Of a DNA stretch of 64,000 nt, positions 46,017-56,272 are shown piece by piece. The notes under the pieces are model-generated. The model was not told the origin of the DNA, ran no database searches, and saw only the letters and a program-made list of their open reading frames with translations. Source of the DNA: Deltaproteobacteria bacterium (lineage in GTDB: Bacteria > Myxococcota_C > UBA6777); the NCBI GenBank assembly GCA_002731275.1, contig PCBK01000017.1, positions 20,258 to 84,257 of the forward strand. Reading direction: 5' to 3'. The translations under genes were made by a program, and so were the position numbers. Numbering within the stretch: position 1 is the first letter of the stretch; the number at the start of each line of letters is the position of its first letter.

Positions 46017-49000
46017 TCACTGACAAATAGCCTTGATGTCATCGGTAAAAGGTGCAGGTGAAAAGAACGATTTTGCCGCGTCATCGAGGGTCGTCGTCTC
46101 CTTGCCATTCACCGATGAGAAGCGGAGATCGATCAGGCCATCACCGCCCTGCCCTCCGAGCGATTTTCCGACGGGCTGAACGAGATTTTCAATCGCAGGT
46201 CCGTTGCTTGCAGATTTCCCACCAGCTCCACCAGTCGCGGTCAACTGGCTTCCCTGATACAGCGCAACAACTTGTGTAAAGATCATGACGGAGCCACCAG
46301 CTCCACCACCACCACCACCAACAGCAGCACCATAGCTGGTAGCATCTCCACCACTTGCACCTTGTGCGTTGATCTCACCAGCGACGTTCAGCGATTTTGT
46401 AAAGAACAGAACAGCCCCACCGCCAGCGCCTCCGGCACCACTTTTGTTGTTTGTGTCCTTGCCAGCGTCGGCATTGTCAGGTCCACCAGCACCACCACCG
46501 GAGCCCAAAAAGATCTTCTCTTTTAAGTCGACAGGACCGTATACAACGCCTTTTGCAGCCGAGACATTTCCATTTTTATCGAGACCATCCACGCCGGCAG
46601 TCTTATACGATCCACCTGCTCCACTGGAGGCTGCATCGCTTGCGCTTGCAGCGGTCCCACCTCCAATGACACCTTTCACATCACTCGGCCAAGATGAGAT
46701 AGACTCACCCGCGCGCCCGACAGCCGGTCCGATAGCAGCGACACCACCACGATACCCCTTTCCGATGAGGTCGATCTTTCCACCCTTCTCGATATAGACA
46801 TACTCATTGGCTCGGAAGACCAACACCCCTCCTGTTTTTCCATTCCAGGGAGAGACTGTGAGAGAACCTTTGGGCTGAATGTGGATATGTGAGTAATGTG
46901 GAACACGAATGGCCACAATCGCTTGGCCTGCAAGATCACTGTTGCTCGCAGCACCATATGTGTGCTTGACATCAGACTGCAATGTCACTGTATCTCCCTG
47001 GACAGAGAGAACCTTCACAAACTCGTACTGACCGACAATCTTGGCATCCCCTTGCATATGAATGAGCATCAACTCTCTGTTCTTTGTGAGCAGCGTGTTC
47101 ATCGCAGGCAATCCAGACGGAAGCTGAAGCTTCAGTGTGTTCTTACCGATCGCGAGGACTTCGAAGGGGATTAAGTCAGGAGCCTGTTTTCCGGCGCGCT
47201 TCTCCGTATCAAGCACAACAGAGGCGGAAACAACAAGCTCTCCGTCAAGAACATCGCCCCAGCAATTATTACATGCAGAAGCCTCGTCGACATCTCCATC
47301 ACAGTCATCATCTTTTTGGTTACCACACAACTCGACGGAGGGGATCGCCTCTCCGACACACACTCCCCATTTTCCGCTCGTACAGGTTTGGGTACCACCA
47401 TTGCACTCACCGATATCTTTGGTTTGTGCGGCACCGCCATAACAAGCTCTGGAGAGAGGTGCGCCGTTGATGGAGTCGACCTTTCCATCACAGTCATTGT
47501 CTTTGTTATCACAAGACTTTTCGCGAGGTTCATAATCAGACGATTGGCGAAGATAATCATTGGCACTACAAGCTCCGAGCCATTTTTGCGCGCCAGCACA
47601 AAACTTCGTCGCGCCTTTACACAACGAGTTTTGCAGCGGACATAGAGGCGGTGTCTCGGAGTCTTGGTCCATCTCATCTGTTTGACCATCACAGTCGTTA
47701 TCTTTCCCGTCACATATCTCTTTGGACTTGTTCGTGGTTTTCGTACAGGTGAGCACACCACCTTGGCAGGTGGTCTTGCCAAGAGCACAGACACCCGTCT
47801 CGCCTTTTACAGTACACGGGGTGTTAAGCTTTGCATCGGTCTCATCGACCTGTCCATCACAGTCATCATCAAGACCATTGCAAAACTCGGTCGCTTTGCC
47901 CGCGTTGGCGCGACAGACGATCTTTCCACTGACACACGCTTTGCGTCCAGGACGACAAATCCCTTTGGCTGAGGTGATCGTGCAGGTTTGACCAATTTGG
48001 ACATCTTCTTCGTCCGTGACACCGTCACAGTCGTTATCCTGACCGTCACACTTCTCCTGCGCAGGGAGGACTTCGCCAATACATCCCCCCCATCGTTTGT
48101 TTGTTCCACAGGTTTGTTGACCGACACGACAGTTTCCGACATTTTGGGTGAAGGCGGGACCACGGTAACAGCTCTGTGTCGCGTTGGGACTGCAATTACA
48201 GCCTTCATCGATAAGACTGTCACAGTCGTCATCGGTGGCAATACCGCTGTTACTACAAGACTCTGTTTTCTTCGTTGTGGAGGGGGTGCATACCCATTTT
48301 CCGCTTCGACAAGTGTACTTTCCATAACCACACTGCCCCGTCCCACCGATCACAAAGCAGGTCGTTCCACCTCCGGGGACAGCGTCGTCAATGGAGCCAT
48401 TACAGTCGTTATCTTTTCCATCACAAGTTTCGGTTGTGGGTTTGGTTTCGTTGGTGCAGGGTCCCCAGCGACCAGACGCATCACAGGTCCGCTTGCCATC
48501 AGCACAAACACCTTTGCCTCGTGTTCCAGAAGGTCCAGTGTAACATGCTTCGACAGTGCCAGCCTTACACGCACACTGGCTGTCTTTGTCATCGATATTG
48601 CCATCACAGTCATTATCGATACCGTCGTCACAGCGCTCTTTGGCTTCTTTCGCAAAGGTCACAGAGCAGATCAGCTTCCCACCTTTACAGGCCGTGTATA
48701 CACCTTTCAGACAGGGGCCTTTTTGGCCACTTACATCACATGGTGTTCCGACAAGCGGAGCCAGTTCATCGACCTGGCCGTTACAATCATCGTCCTTGCC
48801 GTTACAAGTCTCGCTTTGTTCTCCAGGTTGTACATTGGGCGCACAGACGACAGCGCCGCTCTGGCAAGTTTTGGTTCCCTGCTGACAATCACCAGGGAGG
48901 CCAGTGCTACATGAACCGGAGATACCTGGGACATCGTTGTCGACCAGTCCGTCACAGTCGTCGTCCTTACCATTGCACTCTTCTTTGTTCGCCGGAAGAA

Positions 49001-50099
49001 CGGAACCAACGCAGTTGGTGTCCCACTTTCCACCGCCGCTCGCGACATCGAAAGTGCAGAGGTTTGTCCCTTGTGTACAGATCCCTTTTCCAGCGTTGCC
49101 TGCGGGACCGTCATAGCAGGGTCTTCTCATCCCGACGACACAACAGTCAACGATGCCTTCGTCTGTCTTGCCATCGCAGTTATCATCAAGGCCATTACAG
49201 ACTTCTTTCCCTGGCAGTTTCTCTCCCTCGCAGGTGCTCCAAGTGAGATCGTCTTGACATGTCTCGACACCATCGGCACATAGACCAAGACCTTTTGTCC
49301 CAGCGGCGCCTGTATAACAAGGACGTGTTTTACCAGGATGATGGCACTTTTCCGCTTCGCAGTTTTCGTCGGTTTGTCCGTCACAGTCATCGTCTACTTT
49401 GTTGCCGCAGATCTCACGTGAACAGATTTGACATCGTTGCGGGACAGCAGCCACTTTGAAGCTCTCATCCCCAAGTGTGTCTGGTTGGACTTGGAGGTAG
49501 AACCAACAGGGGTTGTTGTTTTGCTTGGTCAAATCGTCGGGAAAACACGTGTGTTTGGGATCAGTTGCGATGTCACACTTTTCTTTGTGGGGTTTTTTGT
49601 CCAGCTCTGGACTGCGGCGAATCATGTATAGATACCAACTCGTCTCACTGTCCTTGACTTCTTCAGGAGGGATCGCGAAGCCCGGAGTGAGCGAGTACAA
49701 ACCAGTCGTATCGCTCAACGCCTTGATTGCGCCAGTCGAATCGACTTCGACGTATTGCACCTTTTGTTTGATGCCCTCTGCAGTCGTCCAACGCATGACC
49801 AAACAAGCCTGTTCTTTTTGCACTGAGACCATAAAGTCACGATAAGGGGTGCGTGGCTGTTTGCTGTAGTCGACCTCGGGGTCGTCGTATGTTGAGGCAT
49901 TTTCGTACGCAGATTGATCTCGGAGCTGCGTGTAGACAGGACACTCCAAATTAAATTGCCAGTTGCTCGATTTACCACAACCAGCAAACCAACCAAGTAC
50001 AAAGAGAACACATAGCAATCGGGCACATGGCCACCAAAGATGACGTATCCATTGCGTTGTATGCGAGACATTCTGTTGATTCAGCACAGTACTTTCCAT
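46017..50099 (-). CDS. Giant lipoprotein with twelve MopE-like repeats and a Gly-rich end
   Basis: A 1360-residue protein. From ATG 50099 the N-terminus has a hydrophobic signal ending GWFAGC, a lipobox. Residues about 190-960 hold twelve copies of a motif of the type G-x-D-D/N-D/N-C-D/N-G-x-x-D, each flanked by Cys pairs and a C-x-x-G-x-x-x-C segment; this is the putative metal-binding motif of MopE (PF11617-like). The last 350 residues are beta-rich and then Gly/Ala-rich, with many G-G-A/G-G-A-G tracts. Likely surface exposed and calcium or copper binding, by analogy. The start is uncertain because no clear ribosome site is present. Confidence 0.8.
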   Translation of the reverse strand: MESTVLNQQNVSHTTQWIRHLWWPCARLLCVLFVLGWFAGCGKSSNWQFNLECPVYTQLRDQSAYENASTYDDPEVDYSKQPRTPYRDFMVSVQKEQACLVMRWTTAEGIKQKVQYVEVDSTGAIKALSDTTGLYSLTPGFAIPPEEVKDSETSWYLYMIRRSPELDKKPHKEKCDIATDPKHTCFPDDLTKQNNNPCWFYLQVQPDTLGDESFKVAAVPQRCQICSREICGNKVDDDCDGQTDENCEAEKCHHPGKTRPCYTGAAGTKGLGLCADGVETCQDDLTWSTCEGEKLPGKEVCNGLDDNCDGKTDEGIVDCCVVGMRRPCYDGPAGNAGKGICTQGTNLCTFDVASGGGKWDTNCVGSVLPANKEECNGKDDDCDGLVDNDVPGISGSCSTGLPGDCQQGTKTCQSGAVVCAPNVQPGEQSETCNGKDDDCNGQVDELAPLVGTPCDVSGQKGPCLKGVYTACKGGKLICSVTFAKEAKERCDDGIDNDCDGNIDDKDSQCACKAGTVEACYTGPSGTRGKGVCADGKRTCDASGRWGPCTNETKPTTETCDGKDNDCNGSIDDAVPGGGTTCFVIGGTGQCGYGKYTCRSGKWVCTPSTTKKTESCSNSGIATDDDCDSLIDEGCNCSPNATQSCYRGPAFTQNVGNCRVGQQTCGTNKRWGGCIGEVLPAQEKCDGQDNDCDGVTDEEDVQIGQTCTITSAKGICRPGRKACVSGKIVCRANAGKATEFCNGLDDDCDGQVDETDAKLNTPCTVKGETGVCALGKTTCQGGVLTCTKTTNKSKEICDGKDNDCDGQTDEMDQDSETPPLCPLQNSLCKGATKFCAGAQKWLGACSANDYLRQSSDYEPREKSCDNKDNDCDGKVDSINGAPLSRACYGGAAQTKDIGECNGGTQTCTSGKWGVCVGEAIPSVELCGNQKDDDCDGDVDEASACNNCWGDVLDGELVVSASVVLDTEKRAGKQAPDLIPFEVLAIGKNTLKLQLPSGLPAMNTLLTKNRELMLIHMQGDAKIVGQYEFVKVLSVQGDTVTLQSDVKHTYGAASNSDLAGQAIVAIRVPHYSHIHIQPKGSLTVSPWNGKTGGVLVFRANEYVYIEKGGKIDLIGKGYRGGVAAIGPAVGRAGESISSWPSDVKGVIGGGTAASASDAASSGAGGSYKTAGVDGLDKNGNVSAAKGVVYGPVDLKEKIFLGSGGGAGGPDNADAGKDTNNKSGAGGAGGGAVLFFTKSLNVAGEINAQGASGGDATSYGAAVGGGGGGAGGSVMIFTQVVALYQGSQLTATGGAGGKSASNGPAIENLVQPVGKSLGGQGGDGLIDLRFSSVNGKETTTLDDAAKSFFSPAPFTDDIKAICQ

Positions 50100-50440
50100 C
50101 CTTGTTTTGGGCTCACAAAAGAAAAGGGCAAACACCCACACAAGAGCCATAGACAAAAAGGTGTCTATTGTCTTTCCATTCTTCCTTACACATCTATTGT
50201 CGGATTATGTCTTCTCGTGTTGCGTCCATTCGTGTCGAGAAGAGTGCTCTCAGAGTGCCATAAAAGCCCCCAGGAATCAAGACGAACGGGGAAGCTGACA
50301 AAAACGCGTTCAGTCTGTTCATTGACTGATCGGGGAGGCTTGCGTGGGTGTAGACTTGTTGGTATACAAAGCGCATGTCATCCATTCGACATCAAGAAGA
50401 GGTTCTGTCACCTCATTGAGATAAACCCACGGGGAGATCA
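50100..50440. other. 341-base divergent intergenic region
   Basis: It separates the leftward MopE-repeat lipoprotein from the rightward lnt gene. No coding frame is supported. It should hold promoters for both directions, but no match close to the -10/-35 consensus with good spacing is evident. Confidence 0.4.
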
Positions 50441-52012
50441 ATGTCCAAAGCAGCGCAATCGTCCGAGACACAACAAGCCGAGGTTCAAAATGGAGGCACT
50501 GGTTTGTTTATGTTACGCCTCCTCGCCGTGTTGTTTACGGCTGTATGCCAGCCTGTGCTTTCAGCTCCTTTCAACTGGTGGCCACTGCACTGGTTTAGTT
50601 GGGTGCCCTTTTTGTGGGCGATCAACGCCCAAGGGGGTCGCAAACGTGTCCTGCTCGGGATGATCGCAGGCGTGACCTCCAACTACTTGATTTTCTACTG
50701 GATCGTGAATTTGCTCCCCAACTTCAGCAAGATCCCCATGTACGTCTCGATCTTCCTCAATCTCTTGATTTGTCTTGGGTTGAGTGTACTCTGGATGCTG
50801 TTGGCCCACTACATCCCCAAATTGCAAAAACACTTTCCCAAAAACTGGGTCTATCTCGCCCCAGCGCTGCTCGTCACGATCGAGTTTTTCCTTCCACAGA
50901 TGTTTCCTTACATGCAGGGTGTCAGCCACTTTCAGGTCCTCCCCGTCGTACAGCTCGCGTCTTTGACAGGTATCTATGGCGTGAGCTTTATGGTGTTTTG
51001 GAGCAACTGTGTACTGTATCGCGGTTGGGTGGAAAAAAAGAACGGTCGCCCATGGCCAGTGCAACAGACAGTGGTCTTGCTCCTCGCGGTGGTCTTGATG
51101 TTGGTGTATGGATATGGACGCATCTTTAAATACAGACAGCTCGAAGCAAAAGCCAAGACGCTCAAGATCGCGATGATTCAATCCAACCTCCAACCCAAAG
51201 ACCATCGCAACATCAGGCAGATCCACAAGCTTTACCTGAAGATGAGCCAAGAAGCTGTCAAACAAGGTGCAGACTGGATCGTCTGGTCCGAAGGTGAGTT
51301 CAAGATCCCATACAGCAGCTTTTCAGCACGTGTAGTGCTCGGAAGAATGGTACGCGACATCAAAAAGCCCTTACTCATTGGTGGCATTGATTACCGTAGG
51401 ACGAGCGGAAAGTTTCGCGTGTATAACAGCGCCTATCTCGTCAAACCTGGGCCTACCTTCAGCGAAGCCTACGACAAAATTATCCTCGTCCCCTTTGGCG
51501 AGTACATGCCCTTCGACAAAGAGCTGGACTTCATTTACAAACACGTAGGCTGGCGCTCTCGTTACTCTTCAGGAGGTAAGAGACATGTCTTCACGTTGGA
51601 CGGTGTGCCATTCAGCTATCTGATCTGTTATGAGGCGATTTACCCAGGCTTTGTAAGACAAACAATGAAGAGCGGCGCGCGATTGCTCGTCAATGTCACG
51701 TATGATGCGTGGTTTGGCAAGACAACGGCTCCCTACCAACACTTGATGCTCGCAGCGACGAGGAGCGCAGAGCTTGGGATTCCACTGATCCGAATGGCGA
51801 CAAGTGGTGTCAGCACAACGGTCAATGCGTTGGGAAAAATGGAGAAGTTAAGTCCGATCTTCAAGCGAGAGATCGTGATGCGACCACTCAAACTCGTCTA
51901 CATGCCGTCCATTTACTCACAAATCGGCGACCTCTTTGCGTGGTTATGTCTGATTTTTGTGTTATTCGCGGCGTTTGAGCTACGTCTCCGCCCCCATCCT
52001 ACCACTGCATAA
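50441..52012 (+). CDS. lnt: Apolipoprotein N-acyltransferase
   Basis: A 523-residue inner-membrane enzyme that adds the third acyl chain to lipoproteins. Six or more hydrophobic segments occupy the first 240 residues, followed by the nitrilase-type catalytic domain. The Glu-Lys-Cys triad is visible: Glu in WSEGEF (about 282), Lys before IILVPFGEYMPF (about 345) and Cys396 in LICYEAIYPG. GGGGAGATC precedes ATG 50441. It is the likely maturation enzyme for the many lipoproteins in this window. Confidence 0.93.
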   Translation: MSKAAQSSETQQAEVQNGGTGLFMLRLLAVLFTAVCQPVLSAPFNWWPLHWFSWVPFLWAINAQGGRKRVLLGMIAGVTSNYLIFYWIVNLLPNFSKIPMYVSIFLNLLICLGLSVLWMLLAHYIPKLQKHFPKNWVYLAPALLVTIEFFLPQMFPYMQGVSHFQVLPVVQLASLTGIYGVSFMVFWSNCVLYRGWVEKKNGRPWPVQQTVVLLLAVVLMLVYGYGRIFKYRQLEAKAKTLKIAMIQSNLQPKDHRNIRQIHKLYLKMSQEAVKQGADWIVWSEGEFKIPYSSFSARVVLGRMVRDIKKPLLIGGIDYRRTSGKFRVYNSAYLVKPGPTFSEAYDKIILVPFGEYMPFDKELDFIYKHVGWRSRYSSGGKRHVFTLDGVPFSYLICYEAIYPGFVRQTMKSGARLLVNVTYDAWFGKTTAPYQHLMLAATRSAELGIPLIRMATSGVSTTVNALGKMEKLSPIFKREIVMRPLKLVYMPSIYSQIGDLFAWLCLIFVLFAAFELRLRPHPTTA

Positions 52013-52049
52013 TGTCTCCACGACAGGATTCGAACAGGAGCCGTAAGGC

Positions 52050-54143
52050 ATGACCCTTCTTGCACAAACCTCGATCCTCTCTGCGCTCATCTCCTTCTCC
52101 ATCGCGATCTCTATCTTTCTAGAAGGGCGGCGTTCTCCACTACAATCACACTTCTCCTACTTTAACTTCAACATCACGGCGGTGATGGTCTCGTTGTTTT
52201 TGCTCGGATTGGTGGAGGGAATGCCAGACACGACGCTTGGGTCCATTGGGTTGCGAATGCTCCTGATCACGTCCCTTGGCTTGCCAGTGACAGGTCTGCG
52301 CTTCTTCTCGCTCTTTTTGCCAGATCTCGAAAAAGCCATCACACGGACACTCAATGTCTGCTACCCATTGACCGTTGCCTTCGCGGGCTTTGCGGTCACG
52401 CCTCTCTACAAAAACCCCATCCCACTTGCCCTTCACTCCTCGTATATCCTGCTGACGTTTACATTGTGTTTCCTCTTCATCCTGTTGCGATTTCGCACCA
52501 GCGACAACCAAACAGAACGAAATCGCCTGCGACCTGTTTTTTACGGTGGGTTCATCACGATTGTGTTGTTCACACTGGATTTGCTGTCGTACAGCATCAA
52601 TTGGCCGTATGTCTTTCTCGGCAACCTGTGTTTGGCGATGTACAACTACTATCTCCTACAGGTGTTGACGACATCACGGGCGATTGACACAACAGACTTT
52701 CTCGGCAAAGGGATCATCCTTGGTGTCTTATCCTTCTTGATCGCGGGGATTTACTGGCTGCTCACATTTTGGGTCGGTACCAAAGAGTTGGGTCCCTTCT
52801 TCTTCAGTGTACTGGTCGCGTCGATCGTCATCTTGATCCTGTACGAACCGCTCAAGATCATGGTGGAGACACAGGCGGCAGAGTATTTCTTTCGACGTAA
52901 ACGGGCGCTTCGTATCCAACTTGAGCAACTCAGGCGCAACTTAATCAACGTCATTGACCTCGAACGTATGGGTCGTTTGCTCATGGACACGCTCCGTGAC
53001 TCCAAGCGCGTCACCCACGCATCGTTTTATTTGTTGCGGGAGGATTCGGGTGGCTTCGCGCGGATCAACTTCTTCGGCGAAGCCCCTGTCGCCAACGTCG
53101 ACTTTGCGAGTGATGCGTCCTTCTTGCAGCACCTTCAGGACAATCTCAACCCCGTTGTCAAACAGGACCTGGAGTTCCAATTTACGACCTCTTCCATCTT
53201 CTCATGGCGACAAGAGGGAGGTGATATCCGGGAAGAGGAGCGATTGCTCGAACTGATTCGCAGCATGATCCAGATGAAGTCAGAGGTCTGTCTCCCCTGT
53301 ATCAGCTCGGAGCAGAAACTCTTGGGCTTCATCAACTTGCAGGATGATCGAATCGACGCTTCGTACTCACAGGAGGAGCTATCCTTTATGATGATGGTCG
53401 CTGCGCAGGTCGCGATTACCATCGAAAACTCTCGACTCTTCGAGAAGATCAAGGAGCGAGAGCGGCTCGCAGCGCTCGGCGAGATGGCCGCAGGTCTCGC
53501 ACACGAGATCCGCAACCCACTCGGCGCAATCAAAGGCGCCGCGCAGCTCCTCAACCCCGAACACCTCAACGATATTGAAGAGGAGATGATCGACATCATC
53601 CTCGAAGAGGTCGACCGTCTCAACGGAGTCGTCTCGCAGTTTCTCGACTACGCGCGTCCTCTACGTGTCGGCTTTGAGGTGATCGATCTCAACCACGTCC
53701 TCAAGCGTACCATTCAACTCGTCGAGAAAGAGGTCGCTTTACAGCATATTGAGGTCGACCTCTCACTCGATGAAACAGTCAAACCTCTCGCGGCAGATGC
53801 CGAAAAGCTCAAGCAAGTCTTCTTCAACTTGATCCGCAATGGCGTCGAATCCATGCCCAAAGGTGGCACACTCCACATCAGCACCAAACTCGTCGAAGAC
53901 CTCGACCCTCCAAGTGTCCAGATCATTTTTGAAGACGAAGGGATCGGAATCCCACCAGATGTCCTCAAAAACATCTTCATCCCTTTTTACACGACAAAGA
54001 GCAAAGGGACAGGGTTGGGGCTCAGTATCTGCCAACGCCTGATCGAGCACCACCACGGCTCGATCCAGATACAAAGTCGGCTCGATGAGGGGACGCGTTT
54101 CACGATCCGCATTCCACTCAAGCGCGAAGGCAGCGCAAGCTGA
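52050..54143 (+). CDS. Membrane sensor histidine kinase with GAF domain
   Basis: A 697-residue protein. The first 270 residues contain seven or eight transmembrane helices. A GAF-like domain follows (about 300-460), then HisKA with the phospho-accepting His in LAHEIRNPLGAIKG (about 485), and HATPase with N, G1 and G2 boxes (FFNLIRNGVESMP, DEGIGIP, GTGLGLSIC). It belongs to the NtrB/PAS-type kinases. AGGAGCC precedes ATG 52050. No response regulator is adjacent, although the next gene looks like a degenerate sigma-54 activator. It lies 37 bases after lnt. Confidence 0.9.
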   Translation: MTLLAQTSILSALISFSIAISIFLEGRRSPLQSHFSYFNFNITAVMVSLFLLGLVEGMPDTTLGSIGLRMLLITSLGLPVTGLRFFSLFLPDLEKAITRTLNVCYPLTVAFAGFAVTPLYKNPIPLALHSSYILLTFTLCFLFILLRFRTSDNQTERNRLRPVFYGGFITIVLFTLDLLSYSINWPYVFLGNLCLAMYNYYLLQVLTTSRAIDTTDFLGKGIILGVLSFLIAGIYWLLTFWVGTKELGPFFFSVLVASIVILILYEPLKIMVETQAAEYFFRRKRALRIQLEQLRRNLINVIDLERMGRLLMDTLRDSKRVTHASFYLLREDSGGFARINFFGEAPVANVDFASDASFLQHLQDNLNPVVKQDLEFQFTTSSIFSWRQEGGDIREEERLLELIRSMIQMKSEVCLPCISSEQKLLGFINLQDDRIDASYSQEELSFMMMVAAQVAITIENSRLFEKIKERERLAALGEMAAGLAHEIRNPLGAIKGAAQLLNPEHLNDIEEEMIDIILEEVDRLNGVVSQFLDYARPLRVGFEVIDLNHVLKRTIQLVEKEVALQHIEVDLSLDETVKPLAADAEKLKQVFFNLIRNGVESMPKGGTLHISTKLVEDLDPPSVQIIFEDEGIGIPPDVLKNIFIPFYTTKSKGTGLGLSICQRLIEHHHGSIQIQSRLDEGTRFTIRIPLKREGSAS

Positions 54144-54240
54144 ACACAAAAGCCCCCCCGGATATAAAAGTAGGGCCTTGTGAAACAAGGAGATTCGCAC
54201 TATGATAGGTGGATCACTTGTGTTGAAGGAGAATGTATAG

Positions 54241-56247
54241 ATGTCTGTTTTACGTATTTGTAAGATTTTGGAAGATGAAGGGCTACACGGGACGCAATTG
54301 CGCCGTGAGGTCGCGAGCTCTTTTGCCCCGCAAATCACACAAAACCGCTTCTCCCCCACCCTGCTCCAAGCCGACCAACCCAAAGAGTGCTCACGCATCG
54401 CACACCACTTGCACCACGTCGCAAATGCACTGTGCCAAAAAAGCGGACAGTTCGTCGAACAAAACGCTTCGTATTTGCACAAGCAACTCTTTCACCAACA
54501 AACGACGCGCCTGCCGAGTCAAGGCACTCTGCACATCATGCACCTCGAACGTTGCTCGCTCGCGAACCTCAAAGCCTTGCTCAAAACACTCGAAGACCAC
54601 GGCCCAATACAACGAGGTGAGCTGCTTGTCCTGGGCTCATTTGCACAACAGCCCAAACCCAAGTCCTGGCTTCAACTACAAGCATTCTTCCAACAACACA
54701 TCCAACTCCCCCCCCTTTACAAACGCTCCGTCGATATCGACCCACTGATCTATCATCTCAGCTCTCAACTCTTGTTGGAGCATCAACTCGACGAAGATAT
54801 CGCAGGCTTCTCCCTCGAAGGGGTCGCGCATATCCACAGAGCCATCCTACAAACCAAACGCAACGCCTCCGAGCTCGAAGCGTTTCTCACCGAAGCCTGT
54901 CAACGCCTTCAAAAAGAACGCCTCCCCCTCCAAGATGGCTTCATCATGGCGTGGCCAACTGTCCGAATGCTCGAAGATCTCTGGGGATACAAAATCCACT
55001 CCGTCCCGCATCTTGAACAAGAAGAGCTCGAACAATACGACTTTCAAGAGCGATTGTTCTCCGCGTCTTTAGAACACAGCGCACAACACAGCGGCTTCTC
55101 AAGAGAGCTACTCGAATCCCAATGCACGCTCCTCAAACATCTCATCCAAGAGTTGCCTCCCCACCAAAGAAGTTACCAGGGGATGACCTCAAGACTCGAT
55201 CAACTCGTTTGGATCGGGATGAAACTGATCAGTAACGCGCGCACACAAGCTGAGATGAGAGAGTTCTTCGGCTTTGGTGGAGATGGAAAAATCCCCAAAG
55301 CAACGGCCAAACTCAAGTTTGACCAACACCACCTCGAACAATACGGGTTCCGCCCAGCAGACCCACTCCCCTGGCCCACGCCAACAGCCGAGCTGCTGTT
55401 TGATGAGACACCTCCCCCACAACCGACCAAAAAAGACAGCGCCTCAGAGCGCGTTCTTTACGAGGTCGAGGGCGAACTCGCAGAGACGCTCTTTTGGCGA
55501 CATCAAGATCTGTTCACGATCCTCGCCGCAGATCCACTCACCGCGAAGAAGATCGCGTCGCTGATGAATGTCCCCGCCAACAAAGTCAAAAAAGACCTGA
55601 AGCAGCTCGTCGAATACGGTCTATTGGTTTGTCAGGAGGGACGTTACAAGCTGCCCGCGGATGACTTCTACTACAACCACGCGAGCAACAAACTGCGCTT
55701 CTTTGAGGGCAACATCGTCCAACGTTTGGGGAGCGCCTTCCAAGAAGAAGACGCAGCGGTCATCGACAATCTGTTCTTGCGACTTCCCACAGAAGGACTC
55801 AAACAGCTCCGCCAAGATATCATTAACCCCTTCTTGTACGACGAGTTTCTTCCACTCGCCGACAATCCACCCCTCGCAGAAGACGAAGTCTACGACAAAG
55901 AGATGTACGCGCTGTTACTGATCGGGACACACCGTCTCTCCCCCCAAGTACACGGGCGCTCTCCTCTCAAACAACGTGTCATCCACTACTTCCGCGAAGC
56001 ATGTTTACAGCGCGTAGACAGAAAACAACGACATCAGGCGATGTGCCTACAAGCCACCGTCATGATGAACCAAGCACAAGCAGAAAAAGCAACACAGTAT
56101 GTACAAAAACTGCGAAAAGAGTTAAAAACTCACTTACCGCAAGGCCGTGGCAACAAACCCAATTTCAACCAGACACTCTGTTTCACCCGCGTGCCACTTT
56201 CATTTTACCGAGATATGCCTGAAGTGGCAGACCTTTCCAAAGCATAA
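54241..56247 (+). CDS. Degenerate sigma-54-activator-like protein with winged-helix segment
   Basis: A 668-residue protein with AAGGAG before ATG 54241. Residues 44-185 align by eye with an NtrC-type AAA+ domain. A-H-H-L-H is followed by G-Q-F-V-E-Q-N (compare G-P-F-V-x-x-N). GTLHIMHLE at 95-103 stands where GTLFLDEI is expected, and LKALLKTLED and LPPLYKRSVDI (compare LPPLRERxxDI) follow. The Walker A GxxGxGK is replaced and the Walker B acidic pair is lost, so ATPase activity is unlikely. A winged-helix-like segment lies at about 433-478. No GAFTGA loop is seen. The role is unknown; it may be an adaptor for regulation. It follows the histidine kinase gene by 97 bases, which contain a CCTTGT/ACAAGG hairpin at 54176-54190. 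Confidence 0.65.
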   Translation: MSVLRICKILEDEGLHGTQLRREVASSFAPQITQNRFSPTLLQADQPKECSRIAHHLHHVANALCQKSGQFVEQNASYLHKQLFHQQTTRLPSQGTLHIMHLERCSLANLKALLKTLEDHGPIQRGELLVLGSFAQQPKPKSWLQLQAFFQQHIQLPPLYKRSVDIDPLIYHLSSQLLLEHQLDEDIAGFSLEGVAHIHRAILQTKRNASELEAFLTEACQRLQKERLPLQDGFIMAWPTVRMLEDLWGYKIHSVPHLEQEELEQYDFQERLFSASLEHSAQHSGFSRELLESQCTLLKHLIQELPPHQRSYQGMTSRLDQLVWIGMKLISNARTQAEMREFFGFGGDGKIPKATAKLKFDQHHLEQYGFRPADPLPWPTPTAELLFDETPPPQPTKKDSASERVLYEVEGELAETLFWRHQDLFTILAADPLTAKKIASLMNVPANKVKKDLKQLVEYGLLVCQEGRYKLPADDFYYNHASNKLRFFEGNIVQRLGSAFQEEDAAVIDNLFLRLPTEGLKQLRQDIINPFLYDEFLPLADNPPLAEDEVYDKEMYALLLIGTHRLSPQVHGRSPLKQRVIHYFREACLQRVDRKQRHQAMCLQATVMMNQAQAEKATQYVQKLRKELKTHLPQGRGNKPNFNQTLCFTRVPLSFYRDMPEVADLSKA

Positions 56248-56272
56248 AGTGTCAGGGAGGCTTTGACCAAAC

